Shown here: positions 1 through 6,466 of the stretch, in pieces | Position numbering within the stretch: position 1 is the stretch's first letter | How the letters are laid out: each line of letters opens with the position of its first letter | From: Planctomycetaceae bacterium | GTDB taxonomy: Bacteria > Planctomycetota > Planctomycetia > Pirellulales > Pirellulaceae | Length of the DNA: 10,438 bases | Assembly: GCA_002702965.1 (NCBI GenBank) | Contig: PADE01000023.1 | Span: 8,431-18,868, forward strand | Direction of reading: 5' to 3' | Program-made: the position numbers and the translations under genes | The notes under the pieces: generated by a model | What the model was told of the DNA's origin: nothing | What the model saw: the letters and a program-made list of their open reading frames with translations, nothing else | Databases searched by the model: none

Positions 1-60
1 CGGATCAACGTATCCGACCAGAATTGGGTACCCCCCAGTGTGGGAAGTCGGGCCAGCGAT

Positions 61-95
61 GGGATGGGGGCCGGGGGCCGGGCGGGTAACGGGGG
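61..95 (+). other. G-run cluster, possible G-quadruplex
   Basis: Six runs of three to five G lie within 35 bases (61-63, 66-70, 73-77, 80-82, 84-86, 91-95), separated by one to four bases. This meets the usual four-run, short-loop rule for a potential G-quadruplex on the plus strand. Whether it folds, and any role, cannot be told from sequence. In GC-rich DNA such runs can arise by chance, but six so close together is dense. Confidence 0.45.
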
Positions 96-422
96 TTCAG
101 CGGCCGTCCCGCGCCCGCTGAGAGCGATGCTCCCGACCGCGGCGATACATTGCCGGATGACCTTTCGACGGCCCCCATCGATGGTTGACACTGCGGTCGA
201 CGTGCCCGATTGCCGTATCGGTTTGCGCATACGAATTCCTTCTGGGACAGGTCCGTTGACCGCTGCGGGCAGCATATCGATCTGTGCTTGGCGAGTCGAC
301 ACGAAATAGTGCGGTGTCGGGGCCGTGGTTCACCGCGGCGTTGACGCGGCCCGAACGCCCCACGTGGTCACCTCGTGGGACTTTGCAAAGCCGTATTTTT
401 GCCTCTAGAGCGGCCACCTTAC

Positions 423-450
423 TTGCACGGCTTGCCGAGCATCCGATAAT
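423..450 (+). promoter_or_regulatory. Candidate sigma70-type promoter for the 500-1609 gene
   Basis: TTGCAC (423-428) and GATAAT (445-450) are separated by 16 bases, near the sigma70 consensus. Transcription would start near 457, leaving a short leader of about 43 bases before the ATG at 500. The position is sensible and the -10 element differs from TATAAT at one base. Planctomycete promoters are poorly defined, so this remains a candidate only. Confidence 0.35.
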
Positions 451-499
451 GCGGAGCGTGTGAACTGCGACCATTTTTTCGATCAGAAAGGGGCCGGTT

Positions 500-1609
500 A
501 TGTTGTGCCAGTATATGCGGGCGATTGCCCTGGGGTTGTTGTTGGTGTCGGCGGCGCAGGCGGATCTTACTGAGGGCCTCAAGAAAGGCGATGTCAATCT
601 GACGTCGGTCGGGCCGCTGGCCTTTGGTCCCGATGGCGTACTATTTGTCAGCGACCCGCTGGCCGCGAAGGTCTACGCATTGGATACCGGAGATCGCGAT
701 GGCGATCCGGAAAAGGCCAGTTACGATTTGAAGAATCTCGGAGGTCAGATTGCGGCGGCGCTGGGAACGACTCCGCGTGAGGTACGCGTCGTCGATGTGG
801 CGGTCAACCCTGAATCCGGCAACGTCTACTTGTCGGTGACCCGGGGAAGCGGACCCGCGTCGGCTGCGGTGCTGCTGCGGGTCAACCCGGCGGGCGACCT
901 GTCGCTCGTCGAGTTGAGCGGAATCAAGCACTCTCAAGCATTACTTCCCAACGCGCCCGAAAGTCGCGTGGTCCAGAGACGGGGTCGAAAATCAAATCGG
1001 CGGACCCAGTCGATCACCGACCTGGCCTTCGTCGACGGGCGCGTCTTCGTGGCCGGGTTGTCCAACGAAGAATTTGCGTCCAACCTGCGTTCGATCCCGT
1101 TCCCGTTCAAGAAGGTTGACAAGGGGACCAGCGTTGAGATCTACCACGGTGCGCACGGCGCGTTTGAGACACGGTCTCCGGTGCGGACTTTTGCCGCCTA
1201 TAAGATTGCCGGTGCTCCCTATTTGCTGGCCGGCTACACCTGCACGCCGCTCGTCAAGTTTCCCATCACCGCGCTCAAAGCGGGCAGCAAGATCAAAGGC
1301 ACGACGATCGCTGAACTGGGGAACCGCAATCGCCCGCTCGATATGGTGGTCTACCAGGACAAGGGCAAGGACTACATCTTGATCGCCAATAGTGCGCGCG
1401 GAATTATGAAAGTGACGACCGACAACATTGAAAAGATCGCCGGAATTTCCAAGCGGGTGGGCGGTGGCGGAACCGCAGGTTTGAAATACCAGACGATCGA
1501 GGAACTGCAGGGCATCACCCAGTTGGATCGCCTGAACCAGCGGATGGCGTTGGTGCTTGTGCAGGCGGAAAACGGCCAGGAGAACCTGCGGTCGATCAAC
1601 CTGCCCTGA
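500..1609 (+). CDS. Secreted beta-propeller-like protein of unknown function
   Basis: This is a 369-residue protein. The ATG at 500 is preceded by AAAGGGG (487-493) six bases away, a good ribosome site. Residues 1-21 form a signal peptide: a short basic start (MR at 6-7), a hydrophobic core ALGLLLV and an AQA|D cleavage site at 21/22. The mature part alternates beta-strand-like segments ending in G/D turns, as in NHL or SMP-30-type propellers: about 35-61 (GPLAFGPDGVLFVSD), 95-128, 172-187 (ITDLAFVDGRVFVAG), 280-304 and 332-367. The region AELGNRNRPLDMVVY (271-285) looks like a conserved core. There is no clear catalytic motif, membrane segment or anchor, so a periplasmic or exported binding protein is most likely. 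It is followed 122 bases later by another secreted protein gene on the same strand, with a strong hairpin between them. The propeller call is inferred from the strand pattern; the exact function is unknown. Confidence 0.88.
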   Translation: MLCQYMRAIALGLLLVSAAQADLTEGLKKGDVNLTSVGPLAFGPDGVLFVSDPLAAKVYALDTGDRDGDPEKASYDLKNLGGQIAAALGTTPREVRVVDVAVNPESGNVYLSVTRGSGPASAAVLLRVNPAGDLSLVELSGIKHSQALLPNAPESRVVQRRGRKSNRRTQSITDLAFVDGRVFVAGLSNEEFASNLRSIPFPFKKVDKGTSVEIYHGAHGAFETRSPVRTFAAYKIAGAPYLLAGYTCTPLVKFPITALKAGSKIKGTTIAELGNRNRPLDMVVYQDKGKDYILIANSARGIMKVTTDNIEKIAGISKRVGGGGTAGLKYQTIEELQGITQLDRLNQRMALVLVQAENGQENLRSINLP

Positions 1610-1668
1610 TCGGCGAATCGTAAGGGTTTTGCACTGCCTGCCTGTCGGTGGCGGTGCGTTGTCGATGC

Positions 1669-1709
1669 AGGCGGCGACCCGGCGGCGCACTGTTGCCGGG
1701 TTGCCGCTT
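1669..1709 (+). terminator. GC-rich hairpin, possible intrinsic terminator
   Basis: The left arm 1669-1683 (AGGCGGCGACCCGGC) pairs with the right arm 1695-1709 (GCCGGGTTGCCGCTT) around an 11-base loop. This gives 15 paired positions, two of them G-U. A pyrimidine-rich, T-containing stretch follows on the right (TTCTTCTGT, 1708-1716). The two wobbles would become A-C mismatches in minus-strand RNA, so the plus strand makes the better structure. It lies 59 bases after the stop of the first gene and ends 22 bases before the ATG of the second. It may end transcription of the first gene, attenuate read-through, or fold in the leader of the second. The T tract is interrupted, so termination is likely but not certain. 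Confidence 0.55.
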
Positions 1710-1720
1710 CTTCTGTCGCC

Positions 1721-1726
1721 AGGGAG
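1721..1726 (+). promoter_or_regulatory. Ribosome binding site fixing the start at 1732
   Basis: AGGGAG lies five bases before the ATG at 1732 and decides the start over an in-frame ATG at 1648. The earlier start would add an Arg/Cys-rich stretch of 28 residues in front of an otherwise normal signal peptide, and it would place the intergenic hairpin inside the gene. Confidence 0.7.
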
Positions 1727-1731
1727 ATCGG

Positions 1732-2877
1732 ATGGCGTCTTTCTTTTCCAGGTCGCTGTTGGTCTGTTGTGGCGTGTGGAGCGTGGCTGTCCCGCTATGG
1801 GGAAGCGATTGCGCGGCCGGTCCGCAGGTGCGGATCGCGTTATCTTCCCGCGGGACGGTGCACCAAATTACGGTCACTCTCTCTGATCCGGGAGACGTGA
1901 GGGCGGCGCGCCGATGCGCGCGTCGCGAACTTCCCTGGCCGCAGCTGCTGGCCGTTTACGTGGAGAGTTCTGAGACCAAGAGTCCGCGTATCCCTGTGTT
2001 GGGACGTTACGTGTGGTCCGCTCGACGGATCACGTTTACCCCCCGGTTTGCTTTTCGCCCCGGACTGGCTTACCGGGTTCACTGGCGGGGCAGTCGTGAG
2101 GTCCGGCAGCTGGTACGGGTGCCTCGCGTCGAGCAACCGGCGCCAGAGTTGGTGGCGGTCTACCCCACCTCTGCGAAGGTTCCCGAAAATCTGCTGCGAC
2201 TCTATTTTCAGTTTTCGCGACCGATGACCCAAGGTGATTCGTACCGGCACATCCAGTTGTTGGATGCTAGTGGGACACCCGTGGAGTTACCCTTTCTGGA
2301 ATTGGGCGAAGAACTCTGGGACCCGACCGGAACCCGTCTGACGGTGTTGTTTGATCCGGGTCGTATTAAACGGGGTCTCAAGCCACGCGAAGAAGTGGGG
2401 CCGATTTTGGAAGAGGGGAAGCGCTATAGGTTGACGGTCAGTGACCGCTGGCTGGATGCCGCGGGGCGACCGTTGAAACGAGGGTTTGAGAGGTTGTGGG
2501 AGGCGACCGGACCGGACCATCGACAGCCCGCCCCCGAGCGCTGGCAGATCACCCCTCCGAGGCAGGGGACTCGCCAGCCGCTCAGCGTACGTTTTGCGGG
2601 GCCGCTGGATCACGGGATGCTGCAGCGGGTCCTGGGGGTTGTTTCACCTCAGGGGCGGGCGGTGATGGGTGAGATCGAGGTAGACCAACGCGAAACGCGC
2701 TGGCGATTTCGTCCCCAGCGTGAATGGTCGAGCGGAACGTACCGGTTGTTGGTCGACACGGCTTTGGAAGACGCCGCGGGAAACAGTATCAAGCGACCTT
2801 TTGAGGTCGACGTGTTTCGCCAGATCCAACCTCGCCTGCGATCCGAAACGGTCGATTTGCCGATCGAAATCGAGTAG
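1732..2877 (+). CDS. Secreted protein with Ig-like (SbsA/Big_5-type) domains
   Basis: This is a 381-residue protein starting at the ATG with the AGGGAG ribosome site. Residues 1 to about 25 are a signal peptide with the hydrophobic core LLVCCGVWSVAVPLW. The rest is nearly all beta. Residues about 136-245 show the Big_5 pattern: LVAVYPTSAKVPENLLRLYF, then FSRPM (161-165), LTVLFDPGRIKRGL (203-216), YRLTV (232-236) and LDAAGRPL (241-248). Residues about 270-361 repeat it with LSVRFAGPLD, WRFRPQREWSSGTYRLLVD and LEDAAGNSI. Residues 85-118 (ITFTPRFAFRPGLAYRVHW) look like the second half of a third, more degenerate copy. Such domains are known from surface and exported proteins, where they act as binding or spacer modules. 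There is no lipobox, membrane helix or catalytic motif. It converges with the minus-strand pair after 23 bases. The domain call is fairly firm; the specific role is unknown. Confidence 0.88.
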   Translation: MASFFSRSLLVCCGVWSVAVPLWGSDCAAGPQVRIALSSRGTVHQITVTLSDPGDVRAARRCARRELPWPQLLAVYVESSETKSPRIPVLGRYVWSARRITFTPRFAFRPGLAYRVHWRGSREVRQLVRVPRVEQPAPELVAVYPTSAKVPENLLRLYFQFSRPMTQGDSYRHIQLLDASGTPVELPFLELGEELWDPTGTRLTVLFDPGRIKRGLKPREEVGPILEEGKRYRLTVSDRWLDAAGRPLKRGFERLWEATGPDHRQPAPERWQITPPRQGTRQPLSVRFAGPLDHGMLQRVLGVVSPQGRAVMGEIEVDQRETRWRFRPQREWSSGTYRLLVDTALEDAAGNSIKRPFEVDVFRQIQPRLRSETVDLPIEIE

Positions 2878-2900
2878 TTCTGGCCACCGCCGAGGTGTGG

Positions 2901-4499
2901 TTAGCCTTCGGGCGAGTCTTCGAGGTTGCCGAAATCGGGCTGCGACGAGACCGTTTGAGAGAGCTGTTCGAGACCCGACGGGTTGCGCAGCTCGGAGCGG
3001 TCGCGGGATCGTCGTTGTCGGCCGGAAGCGCGGCGGGAAACCCGCCACAGAACCAGCCAAATCAGTCCGATTGCCAGGGTAGCGAGGGCGCCTCCCACCA
3101 TGCCGGGGACGATCGACCGCGGTGTGGGGGGAGGTAAGCGCGGCTGCGCGGCGAGAAACATCGGGCTGACTTGGGGGATGTTTTCTCCATATTTTTCCGT
3201 GAACCGGCTGCGATAGGCCCACAGCTTGAAGAACCAGCCGGTGACAATGATCGACTCGTTTAGGTTCTCGGTGGTGGAAACCCCCGATCGGAGCCGACGA
3301 TCGATCGCCGCGAGTCGTGCGGGCAACCGTCTGACGCAGAAAGTCGCGGGGTAGGAATTGGTATACTGCAAACGTTCAGCGTCTGGCCGCTTGCCGGCGG
3401 TGACCGTGGTGCGGCCCAGCGGGAGCGATGCGTCAATCTGGTAGTAGTGGTCGATCCCGAATCGGGCCACGATGTCTTCGTCTGCGACGACAACCCGCGT
3501 GATACGTCGAGCTTGGGCGTGCACTAGGTGAACGCTTCCGTGTTGCGTTTCAGGTTGCGTCAGCACTCGAGCGAGGTTCAAAGGCGCCGCCAGGCGAGCC
3601 ACTTCTTCGCTGGATACGCGACTCGCGGTTGCCAGCATTTGATAGAAGCACTCTCGATCGGAATCTTGGATACGGCGGCGGTTGGTATCTGCCAAAGTGT
3701 CCAACAGGGCCACATCCATTCCGTGTCGCGCGAGGAGCAGGTGGTCTTCGGTGATCCCCAGTTTCGGATTGGCGCGCTCGGGTAGCCATGCCAGACGGGA
3801 TGCCGCGAAGATCAGCTGCGCTCGCTGGTCGTGAGCTGCTCCCAATTTCAAGAACAGTCCCCAGACCTTCACGGGATGACCCGCACGCAGCTCGCCCTGC
3901 CAGGCCCGTGGAATCGTGCGTGTACAGAGAATCGCACGGTTCGGTTGCCCACTTAACTCGAGGTGGACCCGAAAAAAGTGGGAAAACTCGAACAGCTCAG
4001 CCAGGCGGGCCGGCAGATCGACCTGTTCCACAGCGACCGTTTTTCCTCGCAGCGCGAATACCTGACCCCGAAAGGGTGCCGGGTCATCGAACAGATCCGC
4101 GGGAATGGCCGGCTGTGCGACGCGTTGCAGGTCGTAGGGCGAAAACAGACGCGGGAGCCGAAACAGGATCTTCAGCAGTCCCTCCTCGTCGTCTGGCCCC
4201 AACGCCTGGCCGTCGAGAAACCGCTTCCAGTGGCTGTCGTCGATACCCGCCTCGGTCAGCAGCGCCCGCGGGCTGATGCGTTCTCCCAGCAGTGGAGAGA
4301 TTCTCGGTTCCTCCGCTACCGGGTTCGTCGGTTGCCCCGCCGCTTGCCAGGGCCCCATTCCCACCAACGCTGCCCCCAACAGACCCCCGATCCAGACCGC
4401 GGCACCGCGCCGTGCAACGGGCAGTCGCGCGGACTGGCGATCCACTGGAAACCCGCCTGGCGGTGTGATTTGGGGCGCGTTGTCGGGGTGTTGATTCAT
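2901..4499 (-). CDS. Membrane-anchored protein with two copies of an unnamed module
   Basis: This 532-residue protein starts at the ATG complementary to 4497-4499, which overlaps the upstream gene's stop as ATGA. No purine-rich ribosome site precedes it, so translation is probably coupled. Residues 33-54 are a hydrophobic anchor or uncleaved signal after an Arg-containing start. Residues about 463-486 are a second helix, followed by a strongly basic tail (VSRRASGRQRRSRDR), giving N-in/C-in topology with about 400 residues outside the cytoplasm. The outer part holds two divergent copies of one module. Copy 1 (about 105-240) has FRGQVFALRG (143-152), HFFRV (174-178) and VWGLFLKL (212-219). Copy 2 (about 283-457) has HGSVHLVHA (320-328), HYYQI (351-355) and VTGWFFKL (419-426). 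Cys192 and Cys388 sit at equivalent places. The function is unknown; a structural or binding role in the envelope is an inference. Confidence 0.9.
   Translation of the reverse strand: MNQHPDNAPQITPPGGFPVDRQSARLPVARRGAAVWIGGLLGAALVGMGPWQAAGQPTNPVAEEPRISPLLGERISPRALLTEAGIDDSHWKRFLDGQALGPDDEEGLLKILFRLPRLFSPYDLQRVAQPAIPADLFDDPAPFRGQVFALRGKTVAVEQVDLPARLAELFEFSHFFRVHLELSGQPNRAILCTRTIPRAWQGELRAGHPVKVWGLFLKLGAAHDQRAQLIFAASRLAWLPERANPKLGITEDHLLLARHGMDVALLDTLADTNRRRIQDSDRECFYQMLATASRVSSEEVARLAAPLNLARVLTQPETQHGSVHLVHAQARRITRVVVADEDIVARFGIDHYYQIDASLPLGRTTVTAGKRPDAERLQYTNSYPATFCVRRLPARLAAIDRRLRSGVSTTENLNESIIVTGWFFKLWAYRSRFTEKYGENIPQVSPMFLAAQPRLPPPTPRSIVPGMVGGALATLAIGLIWLVLWRVSRRASGRQRRSRDRSELRNPSGLEQLSQTVSSQPDFGNLEDSPEG
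4496..4499 (-). promoter_or_regulatory. ATGA stop/start overlap coupling the minus-strand pair
   Basis: Read on the minus strand, the four bases give ATGA: the start codon of the downstream gene shares bases with the TGA of the upstream gene. The preceding 20 bases lack a Shine-Dalgarno-like purine run, so the second gene most likely depends on ribosomes terminating on the first. Confidence 0.8.
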
Positions 4500-5941
4500 C
4501 GTGGTTTGGCGTCGGATTGGGCGAGCCTGCGCAGTGTCTCCTCGGGTGTTGGCAGAAGATCGTCATCCGCGATCGACAGTTGCGGTCCGTCGCCCGGCAC
4601 CCGCGATGCGCTGGTCGGTGCGTGCTGGGTCTGCCGGTACGCGATCCATGCGATGGCGATTGCCGCCAGCAGGCAGATCAGCGCGCCGGCGGACATCCAC
4701 AGCGGGCCGGGCATTGCCTCGGAAAGTCCAGCCGGGGGGGGATACCAACGAGGTACCTTGGCCAACACCAGCGGCGCGGTCCGCAGTCCGTCGCTGGAAC
4801 GAAACACGAGACGTTTGAAGAAATATCCGACGCACTCGATGTCTTCGCGAACATCTCGATGCGTTTCCGGTTCGCGAGGAATGGGAAAGCGCGAAGGCAT
4901 CTCGAGTGAATAAATGAGAATCGGGTTATCGGGCCCACCCTGTGGTCTCAACGCAATCCGGAAATAATGCGTGATTCCGTAGATGTTGCGAGGCGCACGA
5001 AACCGAGAGATCATCCGTGCGCTTCCGCGCAGCGTGACGATTTTGGCACGGTATTCACTCGGTTGTTGAAACAACTGGAGGTAGCTAGCGGCGCCCGTCG
5101 AACGTTGGAAAAGTACAGGCTCCGGCGTCTGTTTTAAGATCTCAAAGAGGTGGAACCAAGCCTCTTGTTCGACCCCTCGATGTAGCGTGTTATCGCGGAC
5201 TCTTGTCAGCGCAAATTGACCGAGCCGGTGCTGGAGTTTCCGTAGCGCCCGCTGTTGTTGAGCACTCGGCGACTTTCCGCTGAGAATCTGTTGGAGCGAG
5301 GCTCGGTACTGCTGCGACCAGCTGTTTGCCAGCTGGTTCAGGACGTCGGTCCACGCGCGGCGCCGCTGATCATCGAGCTGTGCGTTGTCGCTGACAAGCA
5401 GTGCTCGCTGTTCCTCCAGGTAGTCCGACCAGAGTCCGTCGAGCTGCTCGACGAGTTGTTCTACGCCGGCGTTCAATGACGCGTCGGTATCTCGGGGAAA
5501 CGCATCTCCCGCGAGGACGATTTGTAACCAGCGGTGGAGCGAGTCGCGGTCCGATCGCCGCAACAGAGGCCAGAGTTGTGTCCAGGCGAGTGCTTCCGCT
5601 TGCTGGAGGCGATTGCTGGGCCGCTCACCGTGTGGCTGATGCCAGGGCGTTTCTGGTAGGGCTGCGCCTGCCACCATGCCCGGAATGTCTGCCGTCCGCG
5701 ACTCACGCTCCACCGGAATACGAGTATCGGGCGGAGGAGCGGTAGCTTGAGGGTGCGCCAGCGGCTCGTTGCGGTCGAATCCCATCCAGTCGTACGTGCG
5801 GGGATCGCGAGCCTTCTCCATCATCACCACGACCAGCATGAACACGCTGACCAACAGGAACAGTTTGAAGCGGACGCGCCTCGAAAAATAGTCAGGTGGA
5901 GGTTTGCTCCGCTGACCTTCTGTTGTGGTGGCAGGGAACAT
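4496..5941 (-). CDS. Membrane-anchored protein with one copy of the same unnamed module
   Basis: This 481-residue protein is the first gene of the minus-strand pair. The basic start RRVRFK (21-26) precedes a membrane helix at about 26-41 (LFLLVSVFMLVVVMM). A Pro-rich linker follows (about 60-105), then a Leu/Gln-rich helical part with coiled-coil character (about 110-245). The module spans about 260-403: YRAKIVTLRG (297-306), HYFRI (325-329) and CVGYFFKR (370-377), closing with APLVLAKVPRWYPPP. A second membrane helix (about 414-435) leads to a cytoplasmic tail with an acidic patch (SIADDDLLPTPEETL). The layout is N-in, large outer domain, C-in, the same as the downstream protein, which carries two module copies. 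The ATGA overlap implies co-translation and probably a shared complex. I do not recognise a named family. The start has only a weak GGAA about ten bases upstream, so a nearby alternative start is possible. Confidence 0.9.
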   Translation of the reverse strand: MFPATTTEGQRSKPPPDYFSRRVRFKLFLLVSVFMLVVVMMEKARDPRTYDWMGFDRNEPLAHPQATAPPPDTRIPVERESRTADIPGMVAGAALPETPWHQPHGERPSNRLQQAEALAWTQLWPLLRRSDRDSLHRWLQIVLAGDAFPRDTDASLNAGVEQLVEQLDGLWSDYLEEQRALLVSDNAQLDDQRRRAWTDVLNQLANSWSQQYRASLQQILSGKSPSAQQQRALRKLQHRLGQFALTRVRDNTLHRGVEQEAWFHLFEILKQTPEPVLFQRSTGAASYLQLFQQPSEYRAKIVTLRGSARMISRFRAPRNIYGITHYFRIALRPQGGPDNPILIYSLEMPSRFPIPREPETHRDVREDIECVGYFFKRLVFRSSDGLRTAPLVLAKVPRWYPPPAGLSEAMPGPLWMSAGALICLLAAIAIAWIAYRQTQHAPTSASRVPGDGPQLSIADDDLLPTPEETLRRLAQSDAKPR

Positions 5942-6225
5942 GCCAGCGGGGTTCCGTCATGGAGAGCGCGCGGCGGTTTGCGTATTTGACAGATGCAATG
6001 CGTTTGGTCGCGCGCCGCAGGTGCCTTTCTCGCAAGTTTTTTCCGGGCGCCAGGGGATGCTGAATCTTAGCCGATTCCAGCTGTTCGCGTCAGCTGCATC
6101 CCCGGTCGATCGCCGTCTGGTTCCGCTTATCGCGCGGATTTGGGTAAGACGCGTCGCGGGTGGGGATTGACTCGCTAGCAGCTGCAACAGCGGGGAAGAA
6201 ATACCGCCGACAGCCCGTCCCTGGC

Positions 6226-6252
6226 TTGCCCGAATTCGGCAGAGGCTATAAT
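6226..6252 (+). promoter_or_regulatory. Candidate promoter for the TPR genes
   Basis: A perfect TATAAT lies at 6247-6252, with TTGCCC at 6226-6231 (spacing 15; shifting to CTTGCC gives 16). Transcription would begin near 6259 and give a leader of about 208 bases before the ATG at 6467, which includes the hairpin at 6281-6318. The -10 match is strong for GC-rich DNA, while the -35 is partial and its spacing short. Confidence 0.4.
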
Positions 6253-6280
6253 GAGTTATTCGAGGTTTTCGATCCCGGTT

Positions 6281-6318
6281 CGACAGGTCCTCGGCCGCGG
6301 TTCAGCGCGAGCCTGTCG
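6281..6318 (+). other. Long leader hairpin upstream of the TPR genes
   Basis: CGACAGG (6281-6287) pairs perfectly with CCTGTCG (6312-6318). Inside, CTCG (6290-6293) pairs with CGAG (6308-6311) and CGC (6296-6298) with GCG (6305-6307), closing a six-base loop. Two-base bulges occur only on the left arm (6288-6289 and 6294-6295), making 14 base pairs in all. It starts about 22 bases after the predicted transcription start. No T tract follows, so it is not a simple terminator. It could stabilise the message or act in leader control. Confidence 0.4.
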
Positions 6319-6466
6319 CGAATGCCTGTGCAAAACGGGGTGGACCCCATGGCGACTGTAGTACGCACCGAGCTGGCGGCGGAGTGCCCAGTGGGATGTG
6401 CTCGAAGGCGACTCGTGATCGTCCACCAGAGGTGCCCAGCGTGGTTTGATTGAGGAGACGGCGTAC

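Larger units (their letters stand above)
1..499. other. Gene-poor region upstream of the first gene
   Basis: No gene can be supported here. Plus frame 1 is open from base 1 to a TAG at 307-309, but its translation is rich in Gly, Arg and Pro with no recognisable domain and no good ribosome site. It could be the tail of a gene entering from the left or chance in GC-rich DNA. A minus-strand open frame (97-597) runs into the 5' end of the well-supported gene at 500 and looks spurious. The stretch does hold a cluster of G runs (61-95), two small hairpins (322-339 and 359-379) and a candidate promoter (423-450). Confidence 0.6.
5942..6466. other. Divergent intergenic region
   Basis: This 525-base gap separates the minus-strand pair from the plus-strand TPR genes and must carry the promoters of both. 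For the plus side it contains a candidate promoter (6226-6252) and a leader hairpin (6281-6318). Three CAGCTG palindromes occur at 6078-6083, 6091-6096 and 6179-6184; the first two are 13 bases apart start to start, so an operator is possible but unproven. A frame beginning at ATG 6349 would encode 34 residues ending at 6453, but it has no convincing ribosome site. No RNA gene or mobile element is seen. Confidence 0.65.

Noticed and set aside
185..190. TTGACA as a -35 element
   Set aside because: No acceptable -10 hexamer lies 15-19 bases downstream. The pair at 423-450 is better placed.
97..597. A 166-codon minus-strand open frame at the left end
   Set aside because: It begins inside the gene at 500, and its sequence is Arg/His-rich with no motif, signal or ribosome site.
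992..1690. A 232-codon minus-strand open frame
   Set aside because: It is antisense to the secreted propeller-like gene, with no ribosome site and no recognisable features; typical of spurious frames in GC-rich DNA.
3963..4913. A 316-codon plus-strand open frame
   Set aside because: It lies antisense across both minus-strand genes. Its translation is Arg/Gly/Pro-rich without domains, while the minus-strand frames have membrane helices, a repeated module and an ATGA overlap.
5986..5991. TTGACA in the divergent region as a plus-strand -35 element
   Set aside because: The expected -10 position is all G and C.
6064..6093. Minus-strand promoter CTGACG, 18 bases, TAAGAT for the membrane-protein pair
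   Set aside because: The -10 matches at only four of six bases and the -35 is partial; too weak to annotate, though a promoter must exist nearby.
6349..6453. A 34-codon leader peptide before the TPR gene
   Set aside because: There is no convincing ribosome site and no attenuation-like codon run.
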